DNA of 64,000 nucleotides from Sabellastarte sp. h YS-2021 (GCA_964017235.1 OZ024935.1:30235596-30299595), one strand, 5' to 3'. Positions 9,066 through 19,100 are shown, numbered from the stretch's first letter. The notes: generated by a model not told the origin, from the sequence alone. A program made the numbers and translations.

Positions 9066-11376
9066 CAATTACTGCAAGTCAAGTCCGGTGCCGGTGGCCC
9101 GGCCAGTCAGTTCTGTACAAAGTGTCATAACAAGAAACTCTTTTGTATCTGTTCCAACAAATGTTTCTTATCATGTTGTATGTCGTGTACCTACTGTAAC
9201 AAGGTGGCAGTCGCAAAAGAAAGACGTAAGGCCAAAATCAAAGATCAAAAGTCAAATAAAGTGTGTGAAAAGTGCTTCTTTTGTCGGTCACTTTGTTTCT
9301 GCTCCAAATGTTCCAAATGTCCCCAATGTTGCAAGTGTCCAACCAGTGGGGGGACGTCTTCAGAGTTTTTGGGAAATATGGGCTCACAAGGGTGCAAACC
9401 CAAAAGTAGTGTCCATATTAAAGGAGGGTTATGTTCTTCCCTTCAAAGTAAGACCTCCCTTAGTAAGGGATCCCCTGATAGTAAGTGGCTATGCAAACCC
9501 CATCAGAGACTCCCACTTGCAAGCAGCTGTACAAGCTCTGATCGAGAAAAAGGCAGTAGAGAGGGTCAGGGTTCAAACCTCACTAGCCTTTTTCAACAGA
9601 CTGTTCATTGTCCCAAAGCCGAACCACAAGTGGCGGCCAATCTTGGACCTCAGTACTCTAAATCAGTTTTTATGCGTAAAAACATTCAAAATGGAGACTC
9701 CAGAGACAATCCGGACCTCTCTACAACAAGAGGAGTGGGTGACATCGCTAGACTTCAGCGACGCCTACTTCCACATCCCAATTCACTACACATCCCGAAA
9801 ATTCCTCAGGTTCCACTTTCAGAACCAGTCGTACCAGTTTCGGGCACTTCCCTTTGGCCTGTCAACAGCTCCCATGGAGTTCACTGGTGTGGTCAAAGAG
9901 GTCAAGTTAATGGCTCAGTCACAGGGTATAAGAATCCACCAGTACCTAGACGACTGGTTGATTCGAGCCCCTACCAAAGAATCTTGCCTCCAGGGAACCC
10001 AGTCCCTCCTAGCCCTTTGCCAGGAGTTGGGCTGGATGGTAAACATGCAAAAATCAGAACTGGAACCCCAACAAGTCTTCGACTTCGTAGGCTACCAGTA
10101 CGACCTACTCAACGGAGTAGTCAGGCCTACTCAAAATCGTTGGGAAGCCCTTCAACAGAAAATAACAGTGCTTTTACAGAACAGATCTTGCCGAGTGAGA
10201 ACTTTCATGTCTCTTATAGGTCTTCTCACTGCGACAGAAAAACAGGTGACCCTAGGCAGACTGCACATGAGACCTATTCAGTGGCACCTCAAGAAACACT
10301 GGAGAGTCCCAGAATCTCTGGAGAAGGAGATCCCAATTCCGAGGTCTCTCCATCAGTACCTGCAGTGGTGGACCCAAGAGGAAAATGTCCTAAAGGGTCA
10401 ACCCTTACACCCCCTGCGACACGCAGTTCAAATCTTTACAGACGCCTCAAAAGAAGGCTGGGGTGCTCACTTAGGCGACTTCACAGCAAGCGGTACTTGG
10501 TCAGTGCCCGAAAGCAAGTTGCACATAAACTTCTTAGAACTAAAAGCCGTGTTGTTAGCACTAAAAAGATTCCAACATTTAGTGCAAGGAAAGGTCGTCC
10601 TGATTGCCACAGACAACACTACGGTTGTGGCATACATCAACAAGGAAGGAGGTATGAGGTCAGGCTCACTCTGTGCCCTTCTTTGGCGGCTCCTATGTTG
10701 GTGCAGCCTCAATCAAATAGTACTGAAGGCCAGACACATTCCAGGCCGTCTGAATGTAATTGCAGACAAATTGTCTCGCCAAAGGCAGGTCATTCAGACG
10801 GAGTGGTCCCTCCATCAAGAGACCTTCGACCTCCTTTGTCAAACCTGGCATTATCCCCGAGTGGACATGTTTGCAACAAGGTACAACTGCAAGCTAGTTC
10901 AATTTGTGTCCCCAATTCCAGACCCAAAGGCCTGGTCAGTGGATGCTCTGACATTATCCTGGGAGGACCTGGACATGTACCTCTTCCCCCCAGTGTCTCT
11001 GATGGGGAAGGTGGTCAGCAAGCTGTCAGATCACTGGTATCGCAGAGCAATCCTGATTGCCCCGGGATGGCCCAACATGCCTTGGTTTTGGGACCTAGTG
11101 GAACTATCTGCGAGGGTTCCTCTTTGTCTTCCACACCACCCAGATCTAGTGACCCAACCTTTCAACAAGGCACGTCACAGGGATCTGACAAACCTAAATC
11201 TCCATGCCTGGCTCCTAGAGCCCAGACAATCAAGGAGCAGGGGTTCTCTAGCCCAGTGGCGTCAAGAATTGAGGCGCCTCAAAGACGTTCAACCAGAACA
11301 GTCTACGAAGCGAAGTGGGCCGTTTTTATCAGATGGTGTGAAACAAGTCAGGTGGACTTCAGGAACCCATCTATAA
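9043..11376 (+). CDS. DIRS element 1 ORF2, reverse transcriptase / RNase H
   Basis: A 777-residue frame from ATG 9043, which overlaps the end of ORF1 by 23 nt; upstream of this ATG the frame is open but has no ATG. The first ~100 residues are low complexity (NVPNVPNVASV) and may not be a real domain. RT homology starts near residue 103 (GGRLQSFWEIW, GYVLPFKVRPP). Visible motifs, in order: WRPILDLSTLN; motif A SLDFSDAYFHIPI with the first catalytic Asp; motif B ALPFGLSTAPMEFT; motif C IHQYLDDWLIRA with the catalytic Asp pair; RNase H IFTDASKEGWGAHLG (Asp), NFLELKAVLLAL (Glu), IATDNTTVVAYIN (Asp) and RHIPGRLNVIADKLSR. A conserved C-terminal region (VDMFATRYN, APGWPNMPWFWDL) follows. The ATG context is weak, so initiation or frameshifting from ORF1 is uncertain. 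It is overlapped throughout by the recombinase frame. Confidence 0.93.
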   Translation: MRRHSINDNYCKSSPVPVARPVSSVQSVITRNSFVSVPTNVSYHVVCRVPTVTRWQSQKKDVRPKSKIKSQIKCVKSASFVGHFVSAPNVPNVPNVASVQPVGGRLQSFWEIWAHKGANPKVVSILKEGYVLPFKVRPPLVRDPLIVSGYANPIRDSHLQAAVQALIEKKAVERVRVQTSLAFFNRLFIVPKPNHKWRPILDLSTLNQFLCVKTFKMETPETIRTSLQQEEWVTSLDFSDAYFHIPIHYTSRKFLRFHFQNQSYQFRALPFGLSTAPMEFTGVVKEVKLMAQSQGIRIHQYLDDWLIRAPTKESCLQGTQSLLALCQELGWMVNMQKSELEPQQVFDFVGYQYDLLNGVVRPTQNRWEALQQKITVLLQNRSCRVRTFMSLIGLLTATEKQVTLGRLHMRPIQWHLKKHWRVPESLEKEIPIPRSLHQYLQWWTQEENVLKGQPLHPLRHAVQIFTDASKEGWGAHLGDFTASGTWSVPESKLHINFLELKAVLLALKRFQHLVQGKVVLIATDNTTVVAYINKEGGMRSGSLCALLWRLLCWCSLNQIVLKARHIPGRLNVIADKLSRQRQVIQTEWSLHQETFDLLCQTWHYPRVDMFATRYNCKLVQFVSPIPDPKAWSVDALTLSWEDLDMYLFPPVSLMGKVVSKLSDHWYRRAILIAPGWPNMPWFWDLVELSARVPLCLPHHPDLVTQPFNKARHRDLTNLNLHAWLLEPRQSRSRGSLAQWRQELRRLKDVQPEQSTKRSGPFLSDGVKQVRWTSGTHL
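9063..9071 (+). promoter_or_regulatory. Candidate stop-codon readthrough site TGA-CAATTA
   Basis: ORF1 ends ...ACACAGTATAAA TGA CAA TTA CTG. The six bases after the stop fit CARYYA, the tobamovirus-type readthrough context described for UAG. Downstream the same frame has no stop for 1,070 codons, to 12276-12278. Readthrough is inferred, not shown. Confidence 0.55.
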
Positions 11377-12278
11377 AACAAATAGCAGATTTCCTCCTGC
11401 ACCTTTTCCAGGAGAAGAATCTCCAGCCCAGCACTATTGATGGTTACAGGTCAGCCATTGCAGACAAACTGGGAAATACCTCGGTTAATGTCGGCAAGGA
11501 TGAAAATTTGACTAGACTGTTAGACAGTTTTCACAGAGATAGACCCAAAGGGCGCCGGGGGGTTCCTGCTTGGAACCTCTCCCTGGTTTTACACCAGCTT
11601 ACAAAAGCGCCTTTTGAACCACTCAGAAAGGCTTCTCTGAAGCACCTTACTTTCAAAACTGTTTTTCTCCTAGCCCTGGCTTCAGGAAAACGCAGGAGTG
11701 AGATTCACGCTTGGTTAAACAAAAATATCAGACACCAAGCTGACTGGTCCAAAGTTTCCCTCTACCCTTCACCAAGCTTCTTGGCGAAAAATCACTTGGC
11801 AAAAGAGGGACCAGAGTGCGTGGCCCCTGTGGTCATTCCAGCCTTAGCCCCCACTCTGGATAAGTCTTTAAAGGAAGACAGATCCCTTTGCCCCGTTCGG
11901 GCTCTTCGCTACTACCTGGACAAAACGCAGGACCTAAGAACGGGAAAGGAGTTAGTTTTTGTTTCATTCAAACAAGGTTTTAACAAGGACATCTCTCCTG
12001 CCACTATCTCGTCCTGGATCAAACAAACAGTAGTGTTGTGTTATGATCTCTCTGACCAAGATTCCTTGACCTTACATCAGGTTAAGGCCCATGATGTTAG
12101 GGCCTTTGCGGCCTCCAAAGCCTTTCAAGGTGGCATATCTCTGGACCAGATTCTAGCAGCATGCCACTGGAAGTCCCACAACACCTTTACACAGTTTTAC
12201 CTTAAGGATGTTGCCTGGGCAGATAAGGAGCTTTTTCACTTGGGTCCTGTGGTGGCTGCCCAGCAAATCCACCACTAG
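9180..12278 (+). CDS. DIRS element 1 ORF3, Cys-rich region, overprinted linker and tyrosine recombinase
   Basis: Open from just after the ORF1 TGA (9066) with the first ATG at 9180, giving 1,032 residues. Residues 1-60 are Cys-rich (CEKCFFCRSLCFCSKC, CPQCCKCP), and the pre-ATG stretch adds more cysteines. Residues ~60-690 overlap ORF2 in another frame and have no recognised domain. The tyrosine recombinase fills the last ~350 residues. It has an N-terminal core-binding part (APQRRSTRTVYEAKWAVF, QPSTIDGYRSAIADKL), a catalytic Arg in SGKRRSEIHAW, the H-x-x-R box in VKAHDVRAFAAS, and ACHWKSHNTFTQFYLKDV carrying the His/Trp and the nucleophilic Tyr. The enzyme would integrate the circular DNA copy. 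Whether the protein starts at 9180, by readthrough from ORF1, or by another route is not decided by sequence. Confidence 0.88.
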   Translation: MSCTYCNKVAVAKERRKAKIKDQKSNKVCEKCFFCRSLCFCSKCSKCPQCCKCPTSGGTSSEFLGNMGSQGCKPKSSVHIKGGLCSSLQSKTSLSKGSPDSKWLCKPHQRLPLASSCTSSDREKGSREGQGSNLTSLFQQTVHCPKAEPQVAANLGPQYSKSVFMRKNIQNGDSRDNPDLSTTRGVGDIARLQRRLLPHPNSLHIPKIPQVPLSEPVVPVSGTSLWPVNSSHGVHWCGQRGQVNGSVTGYKNPPVPRRLVDSSPYQRILPPGNPVPPSPLPGVGLDGKHAKIRTGTPTSLRLRRLPVRPTQRSSQAYSKSLGSPSTENNSAFTEQILPSENFHVSYRSSHCDRKTGDPRQTAHETYSVAPQETLESPRISGEGDPNSEVSPSVPAVVDPRGKCPKGSTLTPPATRSSNLYRRLKRRLGCSLRRLHSKRYLVSARKQVAHKLLRTKSRVVSTKKIPTFSARKGRPDCHRQHYGCGIHQQGRRYEVRLTLCPSLAAPMLVQPQSNSTEGQTHSRPSECNCRQIVSPKAGHSDGVVPPSRDLRPPLSNLALSPSGHVCNKVQLQASSICVPNSRPKGLVSGCSDIILGGPGHVPLPPSVSDGEGGQQAVRSLVSQSNPDCPGMAQHALVLGPSGTICEGSSLSSTPPRSSDPTFQQGTSQGSDKPKSPCLAPRAQTIKEQGFSSPVASRIEAPQRRSTRTVYEAKWAVFIRWCETSQVDFRNPSIKQIADFLLHLFQEKNLQPSTIDGYRSAIADKLGNTSVNVGKDENLTRLLDSFHRDRPKGRRGVPAWNLSLVLHQLTKAPFEPLRKASLKHLTFKTVFLLALASGKRRSEIHAWLNKNIRHQADWSKVSLYPSPSFLAKNHLAKEGPECVAPVVIPALAPTLDKSLKEDRSLCPVRALRYYLDKTQDLRTGKELVFVSFKQGFNKDISPATISSWIKQTVVLCYDLSDQDSLTLHQVKAHDVRAFAASKAFQGGISLDQILAACHWKSHNTFTQFYLKDVAWADKELFHLGPVVAAQQIHH

Positions 12279-12634
12279 TCCCCTAAGCTTCTTTGTATAT
12301 AATTATATATAGTGTACATACTAGTTAGTTTTAGGTGTAGGCTCACTTTTAGCCTAGGCCTTGGCTTCTCAAAGTCTTTTACTTCAGAGTAATCCTCTGG
12401 GTATAGGACTTTCCCTACTCTTCCAGGTTAACCGTGGGAATCATTGACTTGAACTCTTACTCTCTTCCTCCCCTCAGAGCAGTCAAAAGGGGGGGGGGGG
12501 GGGGGGGCAGGTGGGTCTAGTTACCCTCGAGACTAACATGTCTCCTCAAAGGACTAGAACCTCACACCTAGGTATAATATAAGAGTTTCTCCAATCCTCA
12601 GAAGGCTGCCCTCCTTCCACTGGGTAGTTATTCT
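12279..12634 (+). other. DIRS element 1 3' region before the internal complementary region
   Basis: Non-coding. It contains a 19-base G run (12489-12507) and pyrimidine-rich stretches. No AATAAA was seen in it. Confidence 0.6.
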
Positions 12635-12732
12635 AGCTATCGTCTGGTAGGTAAGATGTATTAACGCAATGAAATTGCAAATTTTAATTAGTAAATTAAA
12701 TTTTTATTAGTTAATACCTTACCTACCAGACG
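12635..12732 (+). repeat. Internal complementary region (ICR) of DIRS element 1
   Basis: The left half (AGCTATCGTCTGGTAGGTAA.. GTATTAACGCAATGAAA) is the reverse complement of the element's left end. The right half (GCAAATTTTAATTAG.. to CTTACCTACCAGACG) is the reverse complement of its right end. The two are fused as in a circular junction, the diagnostic DIRS arrangement. Confidence 0.9.
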
Positions 12733-12787
12733 GGAAATTCCCACCCGGCCTTCCCCGCTTCCAGCCTTCATCATTCAATCTTAGGGA

Positions 12788-12966
12788 CGAAAAAGATGCT
12801 ATGACGTCACGTCCCTCTGGCGAGTGAGGCAGGAACTAGGCCACCTGGCGAGTGGATTGTAGTGTGCCGGTCCTGCCGGGGGTGAAACCCGGGACGTCTT
12901 TTTCTTTCGTTTGGCGGGACCGGCTGGCGCCGGGCTATAGCTATCGTCTGGTAGGTAAGGTATTAA
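12788..12966 (+). repeat. Right inverted terminal repeat of DIRS element 1
   Basis: Inverse of 6797-6985. It is followed by the right-end-specific tail GTATTAACTAATAAAAATTT... ending near 13002. TGACGTCA lies at 12802-12809. Confidence 0.9.
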
Positions 12967-12983
12967 CTAATAAAAATTTAATT

Positions 12984-13024
12984 TACTAATTAAAATTTGC
13001 AAATTTGTCTATATATATTTTCAG
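12984..13024 (+). promoter_or_regulatory. scai: 3' splice site of SCAI with a branch-point-like TACTAAT inside the DIRS end
   Basis: The acceptor is TATATATATTTTCAG/G at 13024/13025. Only 22 bp of host sequence separate it from the DIRS end. TACTAAT (12984-12990, candidate branch A 12989, 36 nt before the exon) belongs to the transposon terminus. Confidence 0.55.
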
Positions 13025-13120
13025 GGATCTTCCTCAATATGGTCACAAGCAGTGGCAGTCATATTTTGGAAGGACCTTTGATGTTTATACAAAATTATGG
13101 AAATTCCAGCAGCAAAACAG
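13025..13120 (+). CDS. scai: SCAI exon (first visible)
   Basis: Acceptor TTTTCAG/G, donor AACAG/GTTGGT. Encodes DLPQYGHKQWQSYFGR through KLWKFQQQN. It begins with one base completing a split codon and ends in AG of a split Arg codon. Confidence 0.93.
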
Positions 13121-16100
13121 GTTGGTAATTTGAGAAATTTATAGATGCCTGTGTTTTTATTTTGTTTATTGTTGTGTTTTTCTCTCCAGTAAAGCAGGAG
13201 GAGGGGTACCAGTGGAACCCAAAAGAAAAAGGCCATAAAACTGTCGGGTGAGACACGTGAAATTTTGCCAGTTTGTGAAATTATCTTCCCAGTAATTGCT
13301 AAAAAGAGAAACAAAATCATCCGTAAACATTGTGTGTTATGTTAGATAAGCTGCTTAAAATGGTTGTAGAAATCACAGATTTTTAGGAAAATTTCTCATA
13401 ACTCAAAGTAAAAAGTGGAATGGGCGAGTTTCAGGTTATGTGTTCAATTGTGTTGTATTTTTCATGTCTTACACTATTCTGTAAGACTGCAGTTTATTCC
13501 ACTTGTATTGATGTATTGGTTGATGCTACAGATTAGTCAGCCTTGCCAGCTTTTGGACCATTTGTGTGGTTTTTTTTCATCTCAGAATTTATAGCAATCT
13601 TTGGAATGTCTAAAATTATAACTGTAATTTTCTGGTACATTGCCCATGTTAAAAATAACATTTTGTGAATAAATGGTCGATCTGACCTCCCAAAATGATC
13701 ACCAGACCACATATTCTGGGTTTCTGATAAATCAGTCTCCGAGAATAGATAAAAATGGTATTGGTAAGGGCTTACGACAAACGACAGACTCTATTTAAAC
13801 ATTTGTTCAACGTTTGGACAAAATACTTGAATGCTGGGTTTCTTGAAATTGTGCTGGTTAATTTAGCGAAAAACATAGCTTCCTCTCCAATACTCCTTTC
13901 CAGCAGAAAGAAAAACTACAAATCTTGTAAATATAAGTTAATGTCAAATAAAAATTAAACCAGAAGGGAAACCTATGATAATACAAGGCTGAAAGGGGTT
14001 TCAGTACAAGCGAGAGGCGCAAAGACATGAGTATTGCACTGAGGCGGTCACCTATCCAAGTATTAATGACACCGGTTGACATTGCTGCTTAACTGCAGTG
14101 ATGGGAAAGGTACTCGTCATGCTAGTGACGCTACACCACAATGCATGAAAGTGCGGAGACAAAAAAAAAAAAAGAAACAAAAAAAAAGTTATCTCTAGAA
14201 GCGTGAGCCTCGCTTGAGCTCGTGCTTAAAAACTTCAAAGAATAACCCAGTGATAGTAACTCTGGCAAAGGAACAACAATTATTTGGCATCTACTCCAAT
14301 ATAACTATTCAAGTAGTGAGAATATAAATTGTTTTTGTAGTCAATTGTGCAACAAATATTGGGTGAACATTATTAACACAAATGCTGTAGAGTAGGTTAT
14401 ATGTACCCATAACTAGAACCTCCAAAACTCACTGGGCTTTGTTATTGTTAACACTTTTGCATCCTAAATTATATCTACAAAAGTAATAGCTGAATAGCAT
14501 GTTCAAAAGTTCGGACTTTTACTTGGACTCTGACCAATAATGGTTAAATTGGTTATATGTCATCTTTAGCCAACATAGTTAGCCAGTGTAAATGTCATTT
14601 TAAGCCACTCGAGGTAATTTTTTTTTAGTCTTTACTGCATCGGCAGCCTGAAATATCTCGCCAGCACTGCAGTTTTCCTGTGAAAACCCCCAATGCTCCA
14701 TTTCCCCGGCAATAACTGAAGTTGTCTAATATTGGTATTCCCTGTTGTATGCTGATGATAGCATCTTGTTTCTCTTCCAGAAGTAGCCTGGGTTTTTTCC
14801 CCCTGTAGAACCAAACACTGTGGGACTGTGCAACAAATTTTCCAAGGACCAGTAAAAGTCACAATATAGAGTAAAAAAGTGCCAACGGTATCAGAAATTG
14901 GCTGCTATCTGGCACCCTTTAATATGAGACAAAGTAATCTAAGTTTGTGCCAGATTTGTATCAGGGGTGATCAGAGGCCTTATATGGTCACAAAAATTGC
15001 AAGTGCTTTAAGAATTTCCCTCAAGTTTAGGCAATAGAAGGGGGTTTCTTATCACTGGCGAATTTTGTGTATTGGGGCAAATTTCACTTGTTTGTCAGAT
15101 CATAGATATTGATTTCAACAGGCATAAAGGCTTGTCTGAAGACTGAAGTTATTGTCAGACAAGCCTTTATAATATTTCTATGGTATGTTTTTTTGTGAGT
15201 AAATATGACAAACTAACAGAAAGGGGTGAATGGTATTTGTAATGGCTTCCCATTATTCAGCATAACATTGCTGTTAGTTTAAATTTCCTAAACAGGTTTT
15301 CGCTTTTACAAGTCATATCCAATCTAGACCAGTTTTTAAAATTTATTAAAAAAGTATGAACTGGGTAGCTTAAGTTTGTAGTGCTGTCTAATAACAGGAG
15401 CACTTAGAGAGTGAATACGTCCATCAAGGCAATAACACCTCCAATATTGCTCTGTCAGTACAATGATAAAATAAACCTTTAAAAATCACTGGATCCAGAT
15501 GGTTGTTTAGATCACACCTTGTGCCATAAATGTCAACATTTTCTGAAAATTTCTGTCCACAACTTTCGAGTTATTTTGCAGTAGGGACGTCACAACTGTC
15601 AAAAAATGGACTCGGTTACTCGCTGTCAAGAAACCGGACCGTAAATGATTATTCGCGTAAATGACAAAATGTCTCAAAATGAACAATAAACCCCTTATAA
15701 AGTTATCAAAATCTCTAAAAACATACTAATTTGGTGAATTTGATGGGAAAATGACTTAACAGTGATAAAAAAGCAGTACATTTTGAAGAAAGTATTACTT
15801 GCATCTTGGTTGTCATGGCAGCACAGGTAGTGTAGACTGGTTTCCATTTGTAGAATCACCAAGAGAAAAATTTTTTCTGATACAAATGCAAAAAAAACTA
15901 CAGGGGCATGTTTTGTGAATAAACTTGCACAAGCTTGCATTTTGTGTTATTCTGTTTTTTATCTTTACACGCATGTACTGGTATCTTTAATTCTTGATTA
16001 ACTGCAAATAAAACTACTTATTATAGTACTTAATCTACTGAAAAAATTAATGTGATTCTGCAAGTAAAGGTCTGACTCAGCAAGTTCAAAAATTCAAAGA

Positions 16101-19100
16101 TGGCAGCTTGGGCAATCCTGATTACAAACTGTGCTGCTTTTGTGAAACTGATTCAGAATTGCTTCTCTCAGATATTAAAGAGATATTAAAACAAAACTAA
16201 GCAAGATAAAAAGTGGTCATCTTTTTGGGAATATGGTATTCTGATTTTTGTTCGGTTCAGGCTGAAAAAAGCAGACATAAATTTGAAAGTTTGAACTGAA
16301 TCTTTTGTGTCATAAAAAAGGTGCTTTTTATTGTTTTTTTTTCTAAATTTATAATAACAATACAGTACATCATCATTAGCACATTAAATTGACAAATTCA
16401 AGGGACATATAGTAAAGGACATACAGCTACAACACATAAACAGGTACAAACAAGTACGGTGACCCGCAGTGACATTACAGCTTAAGCTGCACAACTTTCA
16501 GATGGCATACTTCGTAAACAATTTGAGACTTTTCCAATTTTTTCCTGAAATGTATAATTTTCCCCTTTCACATAATATGCATTACAGATAATCCAGAGTT
16601 TGTTCTTCAATACCAGCATAAATTCAGCATAGATAAACTTCTTATTCATAACCTTTTTTATTATTAATAAACCACTTTCCCAATAAAAGAAGATAATTCA
16701 TGATAAATAAGTCATCATTATTTGAAGAAATGATACCAAACAGAACTTCACCAATGGTAAAGTTAAAGCCTAACTGTCATGTAAAAAAAGATATTTAATT
16801 GTCTTAAACTATTCAAATAACTTTTTGAGAAATTATCCAGTTTTTCGCAATATTCCTTGGGGGTATTTTGACATACAGTTTAAAATGTAAATGAGTTTAA
16901 ACTATAGGTTTTAGCTATGTCCATTCAAAACCTGCGAACGCTAACTTATACCTACCAAAATACAGCCTGCATTTGTCTTTTGTAGTGATTTCTTGGTGAA
17001 TAAGTCAAAACACACCATACCCACCATCTCACTTGTCAACACATATAATGGAAGAAAACACTTAAAATATTGGAAACAAACTAGAAATTTGAAGAAGTAA
17101 CACTCTTGTCCCATATTTTTGTGCATTTGGATACCTTTATTGCAATTTGGTTGAGAGGAAACAGCCACGTTTTGCTGTCACGAGTTTTGCTTCTTGTTAG
17201 TTGCCGATTGAGGATGCACTAAAACACACCCTAATCGGAATAGTTATACATTGGCGACCTCCCAATCTACACAATTGTGATACCAACCCGTCCCTACTCA
17301 TAAGAGAATAGAGTGATTATACAGCAGTTATTTCAGTGTAAGATCAGGAAAGACTGCAGTATTAATCAGCATTTAGAGGATTCAGCTAACTGGGTCTTTT
17401 CATTCAAAGAAACCAGGCATTGATTTGAGCCAGTGGTTTAATTTCCATAAAATAAAAAAAACAACTTGGGTTTCTGTTTTAAGCAACTATGACCCTTCAT
17501 TGGTGACAGTATTCAGTGTGTTGGATTATTCATGCTGGGTGAAAAAAGACCCGCTCATGCTAAATCTCGTGTAAATCTCAAATTTATCAAGCACATTTGC
17601 TGTGTGTTTGATGTATAATCTGAGTAAAATTCCCCTTCTATTGTTGGAGCCCTGCAGGTTTAGCAGCTATTCTTTATCCTGTTTTGTCTTTTGATATTCA
17701 GACCCAATACTGAGCACACATTTCTTCAGTGTATGTAAACAAAACTCTTTTTATTGTACAAAATAGCCTTAGTAAAATACTCTGTGACAAGTGCTCATTG
17801 GCTCTGTGGAGACAAAACATGCCGACCAACAAGAATATTTCCAGTGTAAAGTACCATCTTCAATAATAACTGTAATGTCAAATCATGATCTTGAAATTGC
17901 TGGTTTACATGTCACAATTAATTAGGAAAGTCACAACTAGCTAACTAATCGAAAACTGTTAGAATAGTGTTACATATTGGTATCATATTTTAATGAATGA
18001 ATAATCACTAAATGTAGGACAAGTCCCAATCCAGGAAATACTTGAATATTGCCACTTAACATTGAGCTACTGAGCCAAGTTTTATATATTGTTTATACAT
18101 TCAGGTAAAACAGGAATTACCATATAGATCTTATATTGCCCACTTCCTGACTTCCTGTCTGAACAAATGCTTCAGAAGTTGCAAGAAATTAGCCATGTTT
18201 AATACATTTTATAGATTATGGATATATATTTTGACTTTGTTAAGCATCCCCTGAAAAGGAGACGCGTATTATTTTTACCTTCAGTTTTCAGACAGCCTCC
18301 GCATTATCATCTTTTTATATTTTTAATGTTTCATTTGTCTTTCAGAAAATGTGATATAAGAATTTGATATTTTTTAAAATTTGATAGTCATTTGGTACTC
18401 AGACGAAAGTACTTAGCGATTAGCTGACATGAAATGAGTATAGAGTTGGGACATCCTTACAATTAACATAGAGATTATAGATGCACAGAATGTTCTGTTT
18501 AAGCCTTGGTTCATATTATATTTGTACACAATGAGTTCATACACACGTAAAAGTTAAAACTTGATCAAAGTGTGACAATTAAGTCTTGTTAAATTTTTTT
18601 GAACAAAATAAACAGTAAACTTGCAATATTTCTTTATTACTTAAAATACACTGAATGTATGTCAGACTGATATATTTTGTGCAATTGAAAGATAACTAGA
18701 AATGTATGTACATTGTGTTGTAAATATCTTTACAAATTCTTGACATAAAGAAGAAATCTTTTAATGTTCTTCATTGCTACTTTATTGTAAAATTACCATG
18801 ATGCAAGATGACCATTTTGTGGTCATAAATACTGCACGCACTACAATAACATCAGTGTTTTAATCGTGATAATAGTGTGATATCATCCTGAAAACCAAGG
18901 TAATATTTTAAAGTTGATTTTTTACTATGATGACGTCTGTAAAACCCATCAAGACAGACCTTGTTGTAAAAACTTGGGATATGGACATAAATGATGAAAA
19001 TGCAACCCTCATCCTATCAAAGGCCACCCTCTTTTGGATTTATGGTCCATTGTTTTGTTCATGTATAGAACACAGCAGTAGCTTACCACATGTACAGATT

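Larger units (their letters stand above)
6795..13002 (+). mobile_element. DIRS-type tyrosine recombinase retrotransposon, element 1 (nearly intact)
   Basis: A 6.2-kb element with inverted terminal repeats (6797-6985 and 12788-12966), an internal complementary region (12635-12732) and three overlapping long ORFs in the DIRS order: gag-like, RT/RNase H, tyrosine recombinase. The circular junction encoded in the internal region predicts that the right end stops at ...TTTGCAA and the left end starts at TTTCATTGCG; both edges are TTT-flanked, with no target duplication. No frameshift or nonsense codon is seen in the long ORFs except the single TGA between ORF1 and the recombinase frame. The element lies 22 bp upstream of an SCAI exon, in the same orientation. 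Confidence 0.92.

Noticed and set aside
10467-10712. Minus-strand frame inside ORF2
   Set aside because: Shadow of the RT/RNase H coding sequence; no motif.
6795-13002. Ngaro- or LTR-type (Gypsy/Copia) element
   Set aside because: No direct LTRs, protease or DDE integrase; inverted ends, ICR and tyrosine recombinase place it in the DIRS group.
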